Assembly: GCF_002836205.1 (NCBI RefSeq)
Contig: NZ_PJBE01000010.1
Location: 186,001-250,000 of the forward strand
Direction of reading: 5' to 3'
DNA from: Shewanella sp. Choline-02u-19
GTDB taxonomy: Bacteria; Pseudomonadota; Gammaproteobacteria; Enterobacterales; Shewanellaceae
Length of the DNA: 64,000 nt
Positions 25,865 through 35,351 of the stretch are shown one piece after another. The position numbers and the translations under genes were made by a program. Under the pieces are notes generated by a model. The model was given only the letters and a program-made list of their open reading frames with translations, was not told the DNA's origin and did not search any database. Each line of letters begins with the position of its first letter. Positions within the stretch are counted from its first letter, which is position 1.

Positions 25865-27262
25865 GTGGCGGTTTCACTTTGGCAACAATGTATCGCAAGG
25901 CTGCAAGATGAGCTTTCTGCTCAGCAATTCAGTATGTGGATAAGACCGTTACAGGCAGAGATGGAAGGCGATACGCTTGTCATATATGCACCTAACCGTT
26001 TCGTTTTAGATTGGGTTAGAGACAAATACCTTAATATCATCAATCAATTCTTTATTGAACAAATGGGTGCTGATGCACCTAACTTGCGCTTTGATATAGG
26101 CAGTCGTCCATCGGCTAAGCCAATTGTGCAGGCTACCGCTTCGATCAGAAGTCGACCTGCGGTTAGACAAGCGGTTAGACAAGCGGTAGAGAAACCTATT
26201 TTTAATACTCCGCATTCTGCTCCAGCGCCCTCGGCTAATCATCGTAGCAACATTAATCCGACCTACCAGTTTGATAACTTCGTTGAAGGTAAATCAAACC
26301 AATTAGGTAAAGCGGCTGCAATGCAGGTTGCTGAGAATCCGGGCGGTGCTTATAACCCACTGTTTCTTTATGGCGGTACTGGTTTGGGTAAAACCCACCT
26401 TTTGCACGCCGTGGGTAATGGCATTATTAAGAACAAGCCTGATGCTAAAGTGGTTTACATGCATTCAGAGCGTTTTGTACAGGATATGGTTAAAGCCCTA
26501 CAAAACAACGCAATTGAAGAATTTAAGCGTTACTACCGCAGTGTTGATGCACTCTTTATTGATGACATTCAATTCTTTGCCAACAAAGATCGTTCACAAG
26601 AAGAATTTTTCCATACCTTTAACGCACTATTAGAAGGTAATCATCAGATCATTCTGACGTCAGATAAGTATCCAAAAGAGATCGACGGTGTTGAAGATCG
26701 TCTTAAATCTCGTTTCGGTTGGGGCTTAACGGTTGCTATTGAACCACCTGAACTAGAAACTCGTGTGGCGATCTTGATGCGTAAAGCACAAGAGAGTGGC
26801 ATTAACTTACCTGATGAAGTGGCATTCTTTATTGCTAAGCGTTTGCGTTCTAATGTTCGTGAGCTTGAAGGCGCGTTAAACCGTGTTATCGCTAATGCGA
26901 ACTTTACCGGTCGTCCAATTACTATCGATTTCGTCCGCGAAGCATTACGTGACTTACTTGCACTGCAAGAAAAGCTGGTCACTATCGATAATATTCAAAA
27001 GACCGTGGCTGAGTACTATAAAATTAAAATGGCTGATATGTTGTCGAAGCGTCGTTCACGCAGTGTGGCACGTCCAAGACAAATGGCGATGGCATTATCA
27101 AAAGAACTTACCAACCAAAGCTTGCCTGAGATTGGTGATGCATTTGGTGGCCGTGACCATACAACCGTTTTACATGCATGTCGTAAAATTGCGCAGTTGC
27201 GTGAAGAAAGTCATGACATTAAAGAAGATTATGCTAACTTGATAAGAACCTTATCTTCTTAA
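25865..27262 (+). CDS. dnaA: Chromosomal replication initiator DnaA
   Basis: DnaA binds DnaA boxes and opens oriC. Domain I starts SLWQQCIARLQDELSAQQF, a variable linker lies around residues 85-140, the AAA+ domain has Walker A GGTGLGKTHLLHA and Walker B LFIDDIQFF, and domain IV has the DNA-binding signature GGRDHTTVLHACRKI. The start is GTG at 25865 after GGGGATAA. Oddities: a 12-base tandem repeat (26159-26182) encodes AVRQAVRQ in the linker, and a perfect DnaA box lies inside the gene at 25935. Confidence 0.99.
   Translation: MAVSLWQQCIARLQDELSAQQFSMWIRPLQAEMEGDTLVIYAPNRFVLDWVRDKYLNIINQFFIEQMGADAPNLRFDIGSRPSAKPIVQATASIRSRPAVRQAVRQAVEKPIFNTPHSAPAPSANHRSNINPTYQFDNFVEGKSNQLGKAAAMQVAENPGGAYNPLFLYGGTGLGKTHLLHAVGNGIIKNKPDAKVVYMHSERFVQDMVKALQNNAIEEFKRYYRSVDALFIDDIQFFANKDRSQEEFFHTFNALLEGNHQIILTSDKYPKEIDGVEDRLKSRFGWGLTVAIEPPELETRVAILMRKAQESGINLPDEVAFFIAKRLRSNVRELEGALNRVIANANFTGRPITIDFVREALRDLLALQEKLVTIDNIQKTVAEYYKIKMADMLSKRRSRSVARPRQMAMALSKELTNQSLPEIGDAFGGRDHTTVLHACRKIAQLREESHDIKEDYANLIRTLSS
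25935..25943 (-). promoter_or_regulatory. DnaA box inside dnaA
   Basis: TGTGGATAA within codons for Met-Trp-Ile in domain I. It is a perfect match and may contribute to autoregulation or be coincidental. Confidence 0.5.
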
Positions 27263-27281
27263 TATCAGGGAGTTGAAACGA

Positions 27282-28382
27282 ATGAAATTTTCTATTGATA
27301 GGGATGCCCTATTAAAGCCACTTCAGTTAGTTAGTGGAGCGGTGGAGAGACGTCACAACTTGCCTATTCTGGCGAACCTTTTAGTAGAAGTAAGTGCTCA
27401 CTCACTTAAGTTGACTGGCACCGATTTAGAAGTTGAATTGGTGGGTGAAGTTCAACTTGAGGGTGACGTCATTGAAGGGCGAACCACGGTTCCAGCGAAA
27501 AAATTTCTAGATATTGTTAAGTCTTTACCTGATCTGGTCGAGCTTAAGATTGAACAGCAAGAAAACCGTTTATTGTTACGTTCTGGTCGCAGCCGTTTTA
27601 CGTTGGCAACCTTGCCTGCTGAAGAGTACCCGAATGTAGAAGCGTTTACAGCTGATATTGAATTTACCCTCAAGCAAGGCACGATGAAGTCCTTGATTGA
27701 TGCGACTCAGTTCTCAATGGCTAATCAAGATGTACGTTACTACCTCAATGGCTTGTTATTAGAGACCGAAGGTAATGTTTTGCGTGCTATCGCAACCGAT
27801 GGTCACCGTCTTGCTTTGAGTCATCGTATTATTGACGCCACTTTGCCTGAAAAGCAGGTAATTGTGCCGCGTAAAGGCGTGTTAGAGCTGATGCGCTCGT
27901 TCGAAGGTGATGATTTAGATGTCACCATCGCTATTGGTGACAACGCCATTAGAGCGACGACAGCGACTGCTGTGTTTACCAGTAAGCTGGTCGACGGACG
28001 TTTCCCTGATTATCGCCGAGTGTTGCCAAAAGGCGGCGATAAGATTGTTATTGCCAACCGTCTGCAGCTTAAACAGGCGTTGCTACGTGCTTCTATTTTA
28101 TCGAATGAAAAGTTTCGTGGTGTGCGAGTACAGTTAGAAAACAACCTGATTAAGATCACTGCCAATAACCCTGAACAGGAAGAAGCGGAAGAGATCTTAG
28201 ATGTTGAATACGAAAACACTCCGTTAGAGATTGGTTTTAACGTCAGTTATCTACTGGATGTATTAAACAACTTACCTTCTGATGACGTGCGTATTACGCT
28301 TATTGATGGTAATTCAAGCGCACTTATCGATAATCACATAGAGCAGAACTCTATGTATGTTGTTATGCCAATGCGCTTATAA
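27282..28382 (+). CDS. dnaN: DNA polymerase III beta sliding clamp
   Basis: The beta clamp tethers polymerase III to DNA. The 366-residue protein shows the three-domain clamp layout, beginning MKFSIDRDALLKPLQLVSG and ending with the conserved VVMPMRL. The frame is open to a TTG at 27273, but GGGAG lies before the ATG at 27282, which gives the family N-terminus. It follows dnaA by 19 bases. Confidence 0.99.
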   Translation: MKFSIDRDALLKPLQLVSGAVERRHNLPILANLLVEVSAHSLKLTGTDLEVELVGEVQLEGDVIEGRTTVPAKKFLDIVKSLPDLVELKIEQQENRLLLRSGRSRFTLATLPAEEYPNVEAFTADIEFTLKQGTMKSLIDATQFSMANQDVRYYLNGLLLETEGNVLRAIATDGHRLALSHRIIDATLPEKQVIVPRKGVLELMRSFEGDDLDVTIAIGDNAIRATTATAVFTSKLVDGRFPDYRRVLPKGGDKIVIANRLQLKQALLRASILSNEKFRGVRVQLENNLIKITANNPEQEEAEEILDVEYENTPLEIGFNVSYLLDVLNNLPSDDVRITLIDGNSSALIDNHIEQNSMYVVMPMRL

Positions 28383-28407
28383 CAGACTGTTTTATTCTGC
28401 TTTAGAG

Positions 28408-28448
28408 ACCAGATAAAGTACTTCGACACACCGTCGGCTTTATCTGGT
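28408..28448 (+). other. Hairpin between dnaN and recF
   Basis: A perfect 11-base stem (ACCAGATAAAG 28408-28418 with CTTTATCTGGT 28438-28448) whose loop contains a further small CGAC/GTCG stem. It has no T run, so it is not an ordinary terminator. It may stabilise or process the dnaN-recF mRNA. Confidence 0.5.
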
Positions 28449-28498
28449 ATAAATGACCACTTCAGAAAAATCCTCCCCGTTGCATTTAAAGGGTATTA

Positions 28499-29581
28499 AT
28501 GAGCCTTAACCGTCTTCATATTGAAGCTTTCCGTAATATTGTCTCTGCGCAGTTGCAGCCAGGTGAAGGGCTCAATTTAATTTATGGCAAAAATGGCAGT
28601 GGCAAGACCAGCATTTTAGAAGCCATCTATTTTTTGGGAATGGGGCGCTCTTTTCGCAGTCATCTGTCGCAGCGAGTTATTCAACATGACCAAGATGCGC
28701 TGACGTTATTTGCCAATATGCAAACCGGTGAAGAGGACAGTAAGATAGGCCTCAGACGTTTTAGAAGCGGCGAGATTGAAGTTAAAATTAATGGCGATAA
28801 AGTTAAACGTTTATCGACGTTAGCGGAAACATTACCGATTCAGGTGATCACTCCCGAAAGCTTTTCATTGCTTTTTGAGGGGCCAAAAGCCAGACGGCAG
28901 TTTATTGATTGGGGTGCGTTCCATTCTGACCCTCGTTTTTATGCGGCATGGGTAAATGTACGACGAATTATAAAGCAACGAAATCAGTTGCTCAGGGATG
29001 AATCGCCCTATAGTTCGATACAATTTTGGGATAAAGAATTTATTCGTTATGCTGAACTGGTTACCGATATACGAAAGCAATATGTAGACTCGTTAAATGA
29101 GCTACTTAAGGGTATAATCGAAGAGTTTTTACCTCAGGTTGATGTGAAGGTTTCTTTTACCCGAGGATGGGATAGTAAAACAGAGTATGCACAGCTGCTC
29201 GAGACGCAGTATCCCAGAGATTTAGCCACAGGCTTTACCGTCAGCGGACCTCATAAAGCGGACTTAAGGTTGCGGGTAGGAACACTACCTGCACAAGATG
29301 CTTTGTCCCGCGGACAGTTGAAATTGTTAGTCTGTGCATTGCGTATTGCACAAGGAAAGTTGCTCAAACAACAAATAGATAAAAAAAGTATTTATCTGGT
29401 GGATGATCTTCCATCGGAATTGGATGCACAGCATAGAAAACTATTGCTACAGCAGTTAGCAGATACCGGGGCACAAGTTTTTGTCACGGCAATCGAACCA
29501 GCAGCAATAGTCGATTCGTTAATCACGCCGCCAAGTAAGGTGTTCCATGTGGAACATGGGTGTGTAACGGTAATTGAATAA
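28499..29581 (+). CDS. recF: DNA replication and repair protein RecF
   Basis: RecF is an SMC-like ATPase that helps load RecA at gaps. The 360-residue protein has Walker A YGKNGSGKTSILEA, the signature LSRGQLKLLVCAL and Walker B IYLVDDLPSELD. It starts with ATG at 28499. A parS-like sequence (29541-29556) is embedded in the last codons, encoding VFHVEH. It is followed closely by gyrB. Confidence 0.99.
   Translation: MSLNRLHIEAFRNIVSAQLQPGEGLNLIYGKNGSGKTSILEAIYFLGMGRSFRSHLSQRVIQHDQDALTLFANMQTGEEDSKIGLRRFRSGEIEVKINGDKVKRLSTLAETLPIQVITPESFSLLFEGPKARRQFIDWGAFHSDPRFYAAWVNVRRIIKQRNQLLRDESPYSSIQFWDKEFIRYAELVTDIRKQYVDSLNELLKGIIEEFLPQVDVKVSFTRGWDSKTEYAQLLETQYPRDLATGFTVSGPHKADLRLRVGTLPAQDALSRGQLKLLVCALRIAQGKLLKQQIDKKSIYLVDDLPSELDAQHRKLLLQQLADTGAQVFVTAIEPAAIVDSLITPPSKVFHVEHGCVTVIE
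29541..29556. promoter_or_regulatory. parS: parS-like site (15 of 16)
   Basis: TGTTCCATGTGGAACA in the 3' end of recF differs by one central base from TGTTCCACGTGGAACA. Confidence 0.8.
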
Positions 29582-29597
29582 CCGACGAGAGTATAAT

Positions 29598-32015
29598 ATG
29601 TCAGAGAATAGTTATGATTCTTCGAGTATTAAGGTATTAAAAGGCCTTGATGCGGTACGTAAAAGACCAGGAATGTACATTGGTGATACCGATGATGGCA
29701 CCGGTCTACATCACATGGTATTCGAAGTGGTCGATAACTCTATCGATGAAGCATTAGCCGGCCACTGTAACGACGTCATTATTACTATTCATGCCGATGG
29801 TTCCGTTTCGGTTAAAGATGATGGACGTGGTATCCCAGTTGCGATTCACCCAGAAGAGGGTATTTCTGCGGCTGAAGTGATCATGACGGTACTGCATGCT
29901 GGCGGTAAGTTCGATGATAACTCGTATAAAGTTTCTGGTGGTCTTCACGGTGTAGGTGTTTCAGTGGTAAACGCACTCTCTAGTAAGGTGCAGTTGACCA
30001 TTCGTCGTGACGGTAAGCTTTATGAGCAATTTTACACCCACGGTGTACCTGATGCGCCTGTTAAAGAGATTGGTGATTCGACTAATACCGGTACTGAGCT
30101 AAGATTCTGGCCAAGTACCGATACGTTCACCAATGTTCTGTTTCATTTTGAGATTCTTGCCAAGCGTGTCCGTGAACTGTCTTTCCTAAACTCAGGTGTA
30201 GGTATTCGCTTAATTGATGAGCGTGATGATAAAGATGAGTTCTTCAAGTACGAAGGCGGTATTAGTGCGTTTGTTGACTACTTAAACGTTAACAAGACAC
30301 CGGTAAACAAAGAAGTTTTCCATTTTATTCATGAGCGTGACGACGGTATTACCGTTGAAGTGGCTATGCAGTGGAATGACGGTTTCCAAGAGAACATCTT
30401 CTGTTTTACTAACAACATTCCTCAGCGCGATGGTGGTACTCACTTAGCGGGTTTCCGTGGTGCGTTGACGCGTAACCTGAACAACTACATGGAAAAAGAG
30501 GGTTATAACAAGAAGGGCAAGACTAACGCGACTGGCGATGATGCTCGTGAAGGTTTGACCGCTGTTATCTCTGTTAAGGTTCCAGATCCTAAATTTAGCT
30601 CACAGACCAAAGACAAATTGGTGTCGAGTGAAGTTAAAACGGCTGTTGAGCAGACAATGGGTGAGCAGTTAGCTGATTACCTAGTTGAACATCCAAATGA
30701 AGCTAAGTTGATTGTTGGTAAGATCATCGATGCATCTCGTGCTCGTGAAGCGGCGCGTAAAGCCCGTGAATTGACACGTCGTAAAGGCGCATTAGATTTA
30801 GGTGGTTTGCCAGGTAAGTTGGCCGATTGCCAAGAGAAGGACCCAGGTCTTTCTGAAATATACATAGTGGAAGGTGACTCTGCTGGCGGATCAGCCAAGC
30901 AGGGACGTAACCGTAAGAACCAAGCGATTCTTCCGCTTAAAGGTAAGATCTTAAACGTTGAAAAAGCACGTTTTGATAAAATGTTGTCTTCGCAAGAAGT
31001 GGTCACGCTGATTACTGCACTCGGTTGTGGTATTGGCCGTGATGAATATGATCCTGATAAGACCCGTTATCACAACATTGTTATCATGACCGATGCCGAC
31101 GTCGATGGCTCGCACATTCGTACCTTGCTATTGACCTTCTTCTTCCGTCAAATGCCTGAGCTTATCGAACGTGGTTATATCTATATTGCACAGCCACCTT
31201 TGTACAAAGTGAAAAAGGGTAAGCAAGAGCAGTATCTAAAAGATGATCCTGCACTAACTGAGTACCTAACGACTCAAGCATTGGATAACGCTAATGTTTA
31301 TCCTTCGCAAGGTGCACCAGGTATGTCTGGCCAGCCGCTAGAGACATTGGTTAAGCAGTACCGCGAAGTAGAAGCGGTTATTAAGCGTCTTGAAAAGCGT
31401 TACCCAACTAACATTGTTGACTTGATGTTGTACCACCCAACATTAACTAACGAGATGTTGAGTGATGAAGCACAAGTTAAAGTTTGGTCTGATGCCTTTA
31501 TTGCTGACTTAATTGAAAAAGAGTCTGGCGGTATCTTGTATAGTGCAGAGCCTATTCTTGATCCAGAGCGTCAGGTTTATCTACCAAAAATTACTATTCG
31601 TAAGCATGGTATTGATACTAACTATCTGTTCACATATGACTTTTTCCAGTCTACCGATTATCAGCGCATTGTTAAGTTAGGTGCTGAGATTGATGGTCTA
31701 GTTGAAGCTGGCGGTTATGTTCAGCGTGGCGAACGGACTAAAGATGTCACTAGCTTTATTGAAGCACTTGATTGGTTAATGAGTGAAGCTAAACGTGGTC
31801 AATATATCCAACGTTATAAGGGATTGGGTGAGATGAACCCTGAGCAGTTGTGGGAAACTACAATGGATCCAGAGTCTCGTCGTATGCTGCAAGTGACCAT
31901 TGAAGATGCGATTGGTGCTGACCAGTTATTCACTTGTTTGATGGGTGATCACGTTGAGCCTCGTCGTGAGTTTATTGAGTCTAACGCGCTTAACGTGGCT
32001 AACTTAGACGTATAG
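29598..32015 (+). CDS. gyrB: DNA gyrase subunit B
   Basis: GyrB is the ATPase half of gyrase. The GHKL ATPase motif is EVVDNSIDEALAGHC, followed by the transducer region, the TOPRIM motif YIVEGDSAGGSAKQGRNR and the DADVDGSHIRTL segment. The ATG at 29598 (MSENSYDSSS) is the family start; the frame is open a little further into the recF overlap. The 805 residues are normal, and a terminator follows at 32051. Confidence 0.99.
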   Translation: MSENSYDSSSIKVLKGLDAVRKRPGMYIGDTDDGTGLHHMVFEVVDNSIDEALAGHCNDVIITIHADGSVSVKDDGRGIPVAIHPEEGISAAEVIMTVLHAGGKFDDNSYKVSGGLHGVGVSVVNALSSKVQLTIRRDGKLYEQFYTHGVPDAPVKEIGDSTNTGTELRFWPSTDTFTNVLFHFEILAKRVRELSFLNSGVGIRLIDERDDKDEFFKYEGGISAFVDYLNVNKTPVNKEVFHFIHERDDGITVEVAMQWNDGFQENIFCFTNNIPQRDGGTHLAGFRGALTRNLNNYMEKEGYNKKGKTNATGDDAREGLTAVISVKVPDPKFSSQTKDKLVSSEVKTAVEQTMGEQLADYLVEHPNEAKLIVGKIIDASRAREAARKARELTRRKGALDLGGLPGKLADCQEKDPGLSEIYIVEGDSAGGSAKQGRNRKNQAILPLKGKILNVEKARFDKMLSSQEVVTLITALGCGIGRDEYDPDKTRYHNIVIMTDADVDGSHIRTLLLTFFFRQMPELIERGYIYIAQPPLYKVKKGKQEQYLKDDPALTEYLTTQALDNANVYPSQGAPGMSGQPLETLVKQYREVEAVIKRLEKRYPTNIVDLMLYHPTLTNEMLSDEAQVKVWSDAFIADLIEKESGGILYSAEPILDPERQVYLPKITIRKHGIDTNYLFTYDFFQSTDYQRIVKLGAEIDGLVEAGGYVQRGERTKDVTSFIEALDWLMSEAKRGQYIQRYKGLGEMNPEQLWETTMDPESRRMLQVTIEDAIGADQLFTCLMGDHVEPRREFIESNALNVANLDV

Positions 32016-32050
32016 TCTTATTGCGAAAGTATTTACTTTGCAAATAGTGA

Positions 32051-32080
32051 AATCGGCGCATACAGCGCCGATTTTTTTTG
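32051..32080 (+). terminator. Rho-independent terminator after gyrB
   Basis: AATCGGCGC, a 5-base loop, GCGCCGATT, followed by a run of eight T (32072-32079). It begins 35 bases after the gyrB stop and lies within the upstream extension of the next open frame, which argues for a later start of that gene. Confidence 0.92.
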
Positions 32081-32148
32081 TTGTATTGCATATTAATCTT
32101 TACCACAGCCTTAACAGTGGTGGATATTATTACTCCCGGTCATCGAAA

Positions 32149-33189
32149 TTGTTCAAAAAAGCGTTTAAAAAGCTGTTTAATATCAGAGATAAAGTGATCA
32201 TTGAGAAACCTAAAAGTTTCAGCGGTCAGGCAGAATACTCTCAAGCTATCTCATCAGTACCTCCAATAAACAATACTCCTTCAGCCATACCGCCTGTAGC
32301 GCCCATCGATATATCAGCACTGTTTTATAGTTTGTTATTTCCTAGCACCTTACAAAATGGTGTGGCTAACGAGTTAGAAAAGAGCGTATTTAGACGGGTA
32401 GAGGCAGCACTGTCTTCTCCTAAAGCCATTGCGGAAAGAGTGTTGAAACTCCCGACACAAGTGGCGGCGCTAGATAAACAGTTAGCAGATGAATCTAGCA
32501 ACACTAAGGTTTTACTGGCGCTCATAGAAAAAGACCCTGTGCTGAGTGTTGAAGTGCTAAAGCTATGTAATACTCCTTTGTTTAGGCGCAGTGAAAAAGA
32601 GATCACCAGTTTACAACTGGCTATTGTGCAACTTGGCCGAGAGCAGATAAGGCGCTTTATTACTACGGCGTTATTGCGGGACTGTATCGAGATCAAAGCC
32701 ATCTATTTTCGCCGTTTTGGCTCACAGATCTGGCGTCACTCAATGCAAGTCGCTTACCTTGCAAGCGAGTTAACTGATGAAGATGCTGACAGTGCATTTC
32801 TATTAGGGCTTATTCATGATGTTGGTAAAATCGCTATCTTCAAGTTGCTATTAGAAGCTTTTAAGCAGGCCGATCCGGGTGAGCAACCTTGCTCAAGCTT
32901 ATTTCGACAGGTTATGACAGCGAAATCGTTAAGTTTAAGCGCCTTACTTGCCCAGCACTGGCAGTTACCAGCAGTATTTGAGGCTGAGCTTGGTCGTTTG
33001 GCTGTTGTGGATTCTAAGCCTGTTGGTGGCTTAGCTGAAGTTGTTTGGCGGGCTAACTTAATCAGTGAATGCTCTATGTTGTTTGAAGCCGATAAGCTCA
33101 ATGAGCAGCAACTTAATCGGTTGTTGCTAGAAGCTGGTCTTGATAGAGGCGGTTTTGATGAGCTACATCAAAAGCTTATTATGTTTTAA
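32149..33189 (+). CDS. HDOD domain protein
   Basis: HDOD proteins are non-catalytic relatives of HD-domain phosphohydrolases and usually act in signalling. The region from about residue 80 carries the family pattern: PTQVAALDKQLADES, VLKLCNTPLFRR, LGREQIRRFITTALLRD, WRHSMQVAYLASELT and LLGLIHDVGKIAIF, the last retaining HD residues. The open frame reaches back to 32038, but that passes through the gyrB terminator; a TTG at 32149 (LFKKAFKKLFNIRD) is a reasonable start without a strong ribosome binding site. It is a stand-alone gene. Confidence 0.82.
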   Translation: MFKKAFKKLFNIRDKVIIEKPKSFSGQAEYSQAISSVPPINNTPSAIPPVAPIDISALFYSLLFPSTLQNGVANELEKSVFRRVEAALSSPKAIAERVLKLPTQVAALDKQLADESSNTKVLLALIEKDPVLSVEVLKLCNTPLFRRSEKEITSLQLAIVQLGREQIRRFITTALLRDCIEIKAIYFRRFGSQIWRHSMQVAYLASELTDEDADSAFLLGLIHDVGKIAIFKLLLEAFKQADPGEQPCSSLFRQVMTAKSLSLSALLAQHWQLPAVFEAELGRLAVVDSKPVGGLAEVVWRANLISECSMLFEADKLNEQQLNRLLLEAGLDRGGFDELHQKLIMF

Positions 33190-33217
33190 TTTGCGGTTAT
33201 CACCTAGGGGCAGATAC

Positions 33218-33245
33218 AAAAAAGCCCCTAATTAAGGGGCTTTTT
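33218..33245. terminator. Bidirectional terminator between the HDOD gene and glyS
   Basis: AAAAAAGCCCCT, loop AATTA, AGGGGCTTTTT. It has A and T runs on both sides, so it can serve both convergent genes. Confidence 0.92.
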
Positions 33246-33270
33246 ATTGGGTTACAGTAACAAAATTACA

Positions 33271-35340
33271 TTACTGCAGCAGTGAGATATCAGCAGCATG
33301 TAAGAACTGTTCACGTAGGCTAGTAAGTAGCGCTAGGCGGTTGTTCTTAAGGGCTTCATCGTCATCCATCACCATCACATCTTCAAAGAAGGTATCCACG
33401 CTTTCACGTAGGTTTGCCAGTAATGCTAGCGCTTCTTGATAGTTAGCCGCAGCAAACAGCGGTGCTAATTGTGGTTGCAGTTCATTTAGCTTAGTGGCGA
33501 GGGCTTTTTCTGCTGGTTCAACGAGCAGTGCACCGTCGATAGTCGCAGGAAGTTCACCTTCTACTTTAGCCAAGATGTTTGATACACGCTTGTTAGCGGC
33601 AGCCAGTGCTGATGCTTGCTCTAACGTTCTAAAGTGAGCAACAGCTTTAATGCGGCTTTCAAAATCTGCAGGTGCGGTAGGGCGACGAGCCAATACGGCT
33701 AGAATAACGTCTACACTCACTCCTTGATCTTGGTACCAAGCACGGAAGCGACCCATAAAGAACTCAAGTACTTGCTCTGCAACCTTGTCGTTCGTTAACG
33801 TTTCACCATGTAACTCTTGTGCTTTAGCAATCAAATCAACAAGATCGAGTGGTAAGTTGTTTTCTAAACAGATACGTAGAATACCAATGGCTGCACGACG
33901 TAGTGCAAATGGATCCGCTGCGCCTTTCGGTGCTTGGCCAATACCAAAAATACCCACTAAGGTGTCTAGCTTTTCAGCTAAGGCAACACTAATTGAGATA
34001 GGGGCGGTTGGCACTGTATCGCCTGAGAACTTAGGCTTGTATTGCTCTGATAATGCCACGGCTACCGCTTCAGTCTCACCATTAAGACGTGCGTAATGCA
34101 TACCCATGGTGCCTTGAAGATCGGTGAATTCCATGACCATGTTAGTCATCAAGTCAGACTTAGATAAAAGCCCTGCACGCGCAGCTTCTTCGCTATTAGC
34201 ACCAATGCTGGTGGCGATATAACCGGCCATTGCTGATATGCGTTCTACGCGCTGCTTGATGGTGCCAAGCTGCTTTTGGAATACCACAGTTTCTAAACTT
34301 GTAAGACGAGACTCTAGTGAGTTTTTCTTATCGGTTTCGAAGAAGAATTCTGCATCGGCAAGACGTGGGCGAACCACTTTCTCGTTACCGGCAATAATCT
34401 GCTGCGGATCTTTAGATTCGATATTGGTGACAAAGATAAAGTTAGGCATTAGCTGGCCCGCTTTATCAAATACTGGGAAGTACTTTTGGTCGCCTTTCAT
34501 GGTGTAAACCAAGGCTTCAGCCGGCACGTCTAAGAACTTCTCTTCGAAGCTCGCCGTTAGCACTACTGGCCATTCAACCAGTGATGTAACCTCTTCCAGT
34601 AAGTCGTCTTCTAGATCGGCTACGCCACCTAGTTTAGTCGCTGCTGCTTCTGCATCGGCTTTAATCAGTGCTTTACGCACCTCATAGTTGGCCTCTACTT
34701 TACCTTGTTCTTTTAGTGCTGATAGATAGTTGTCGGCATGATCAAGCTCGAAGCTTGGTGTGCCCATAAAGCGGTGACCACGAATAACGCGAGCCGACTT
34801 TATACCTAACAACTCACCTTCAACAACATCACTGCCAAGGAGCATCGTCACTGTGTGAACTGGGCGAATAAATTGAGTGGTGTTGTTACCCCAGCGCATA
34901 GGCTTAGGGATAGGCAGCTTGTCTAAAGAGCGTTGTGCCATCGCGGCAATAAGGCTTTTTGTTTCAACACCAACCACTTTAGCTTGATGTAGTAACCATT
35001 CACCTTTATCAGTTTTAAGACGATCAGCTTGCTCTACAGTAATACCATTACCACGGGCCCAGCCCATAGCGGCTTTAGTGGGGTTACCGTCTGCATCGAA
35101 TGCTTGTGCTACTGCTGGTCCACGTTTTTCGACCACTTTGTCAGCCTGAGCTAAAGCAAGTTGGTTAATGCAGATAGCTAAACGGCGAGGGGCTGCATGC
35201 CATACCGCAGTTTCAAAGCTAAGCTCAGCTTTTTTTAGTTCATCTGTAAAGTTGCTAAGAAAAGACTCAGCTAGCTTACGCAAAGATTTTGGAGGTAGTT
35301 CTTCAGTGCCTACTTCAATCAGTAAGTTTTCAAAATTCAT
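33271..35340 (-). CDS. glyS: Glycyl-tRNA synthetase beta subunit
   Basis: The beta chain of the alpha2beta2 GlyRS, which contributes tRNA binding and editing-like domains. The 689-residue protein begins MNFENLLIEVGTEELPPKSL, the family signature, and has an HD-like domain in the middle and a C-terminal anticodon-binding domain (FEDVMVMDDDEALKNNRL). It follows glyQ by 11 bases. Confidence 0.99.
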   Translation of the reverse strand: MNFENLLIEVGTEELPPKSLRKLAESFLSNFTDELKKAELSFETAVWHAAPRRLAICINQLALAQADKVVEKRGPAVAQAFDADGNPTKAAMGWARGNGITVEQADRLKTDKGEWLLHQAKVVGVETKSLIAAMAQRSLDKLPIPKPMRWGNNTTQFIRPVHTVTMLLGSDVVEGELLGIKSARVIRGHRFMGTPSFELDHADNYLSALKEQGKVEANYEVRKALIKADAEAAATKLGGVADLEDDLLEEVTSLVEWPVVLTASFEEKFLDVPAEALVYTMKGDQKYFPVFDKAGQLMPNFIFVTNIESKDPQQIIAGNEKVVRPRLADAEFFFETDKKNSLESRLTSLETVVFQKQLGTIKQRVERISAMAGYIATSIGANSEEAARAGLLSKSDLMTNMVMEFTDLQGTMGMHYARLNGETEAVAVALSEQYKPKFSGDTVPTAPISISVALAEKLDTLVGIFGIGQAPKGAADPFALRRAAIGILRICLENNLPLDLVDLIAKAQELHGETLTNDKVAEQVLEFFMGRFRAWYQDQGVSVDVILAVLARRPTAPADFESRIKAVAHFRTLEQASALAAANKRVSNILAKVEGELPATIDGALLVEPAEKALATKLNELQPQLAPLFAAANYQEALALLANLRESVDTFFEDVMVMDDDEALKNNRLALLTSLREQFLHAADISLLQ

Positions 35341-35351
35341 AAGTTATTCCT

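Noticed and set aside
32038..32148. N-terminal extension of the HDOD protein to 32038
   Set aside because: It runs through the strong gyrB terminator and has no similarity to the family; a later start is more likely.
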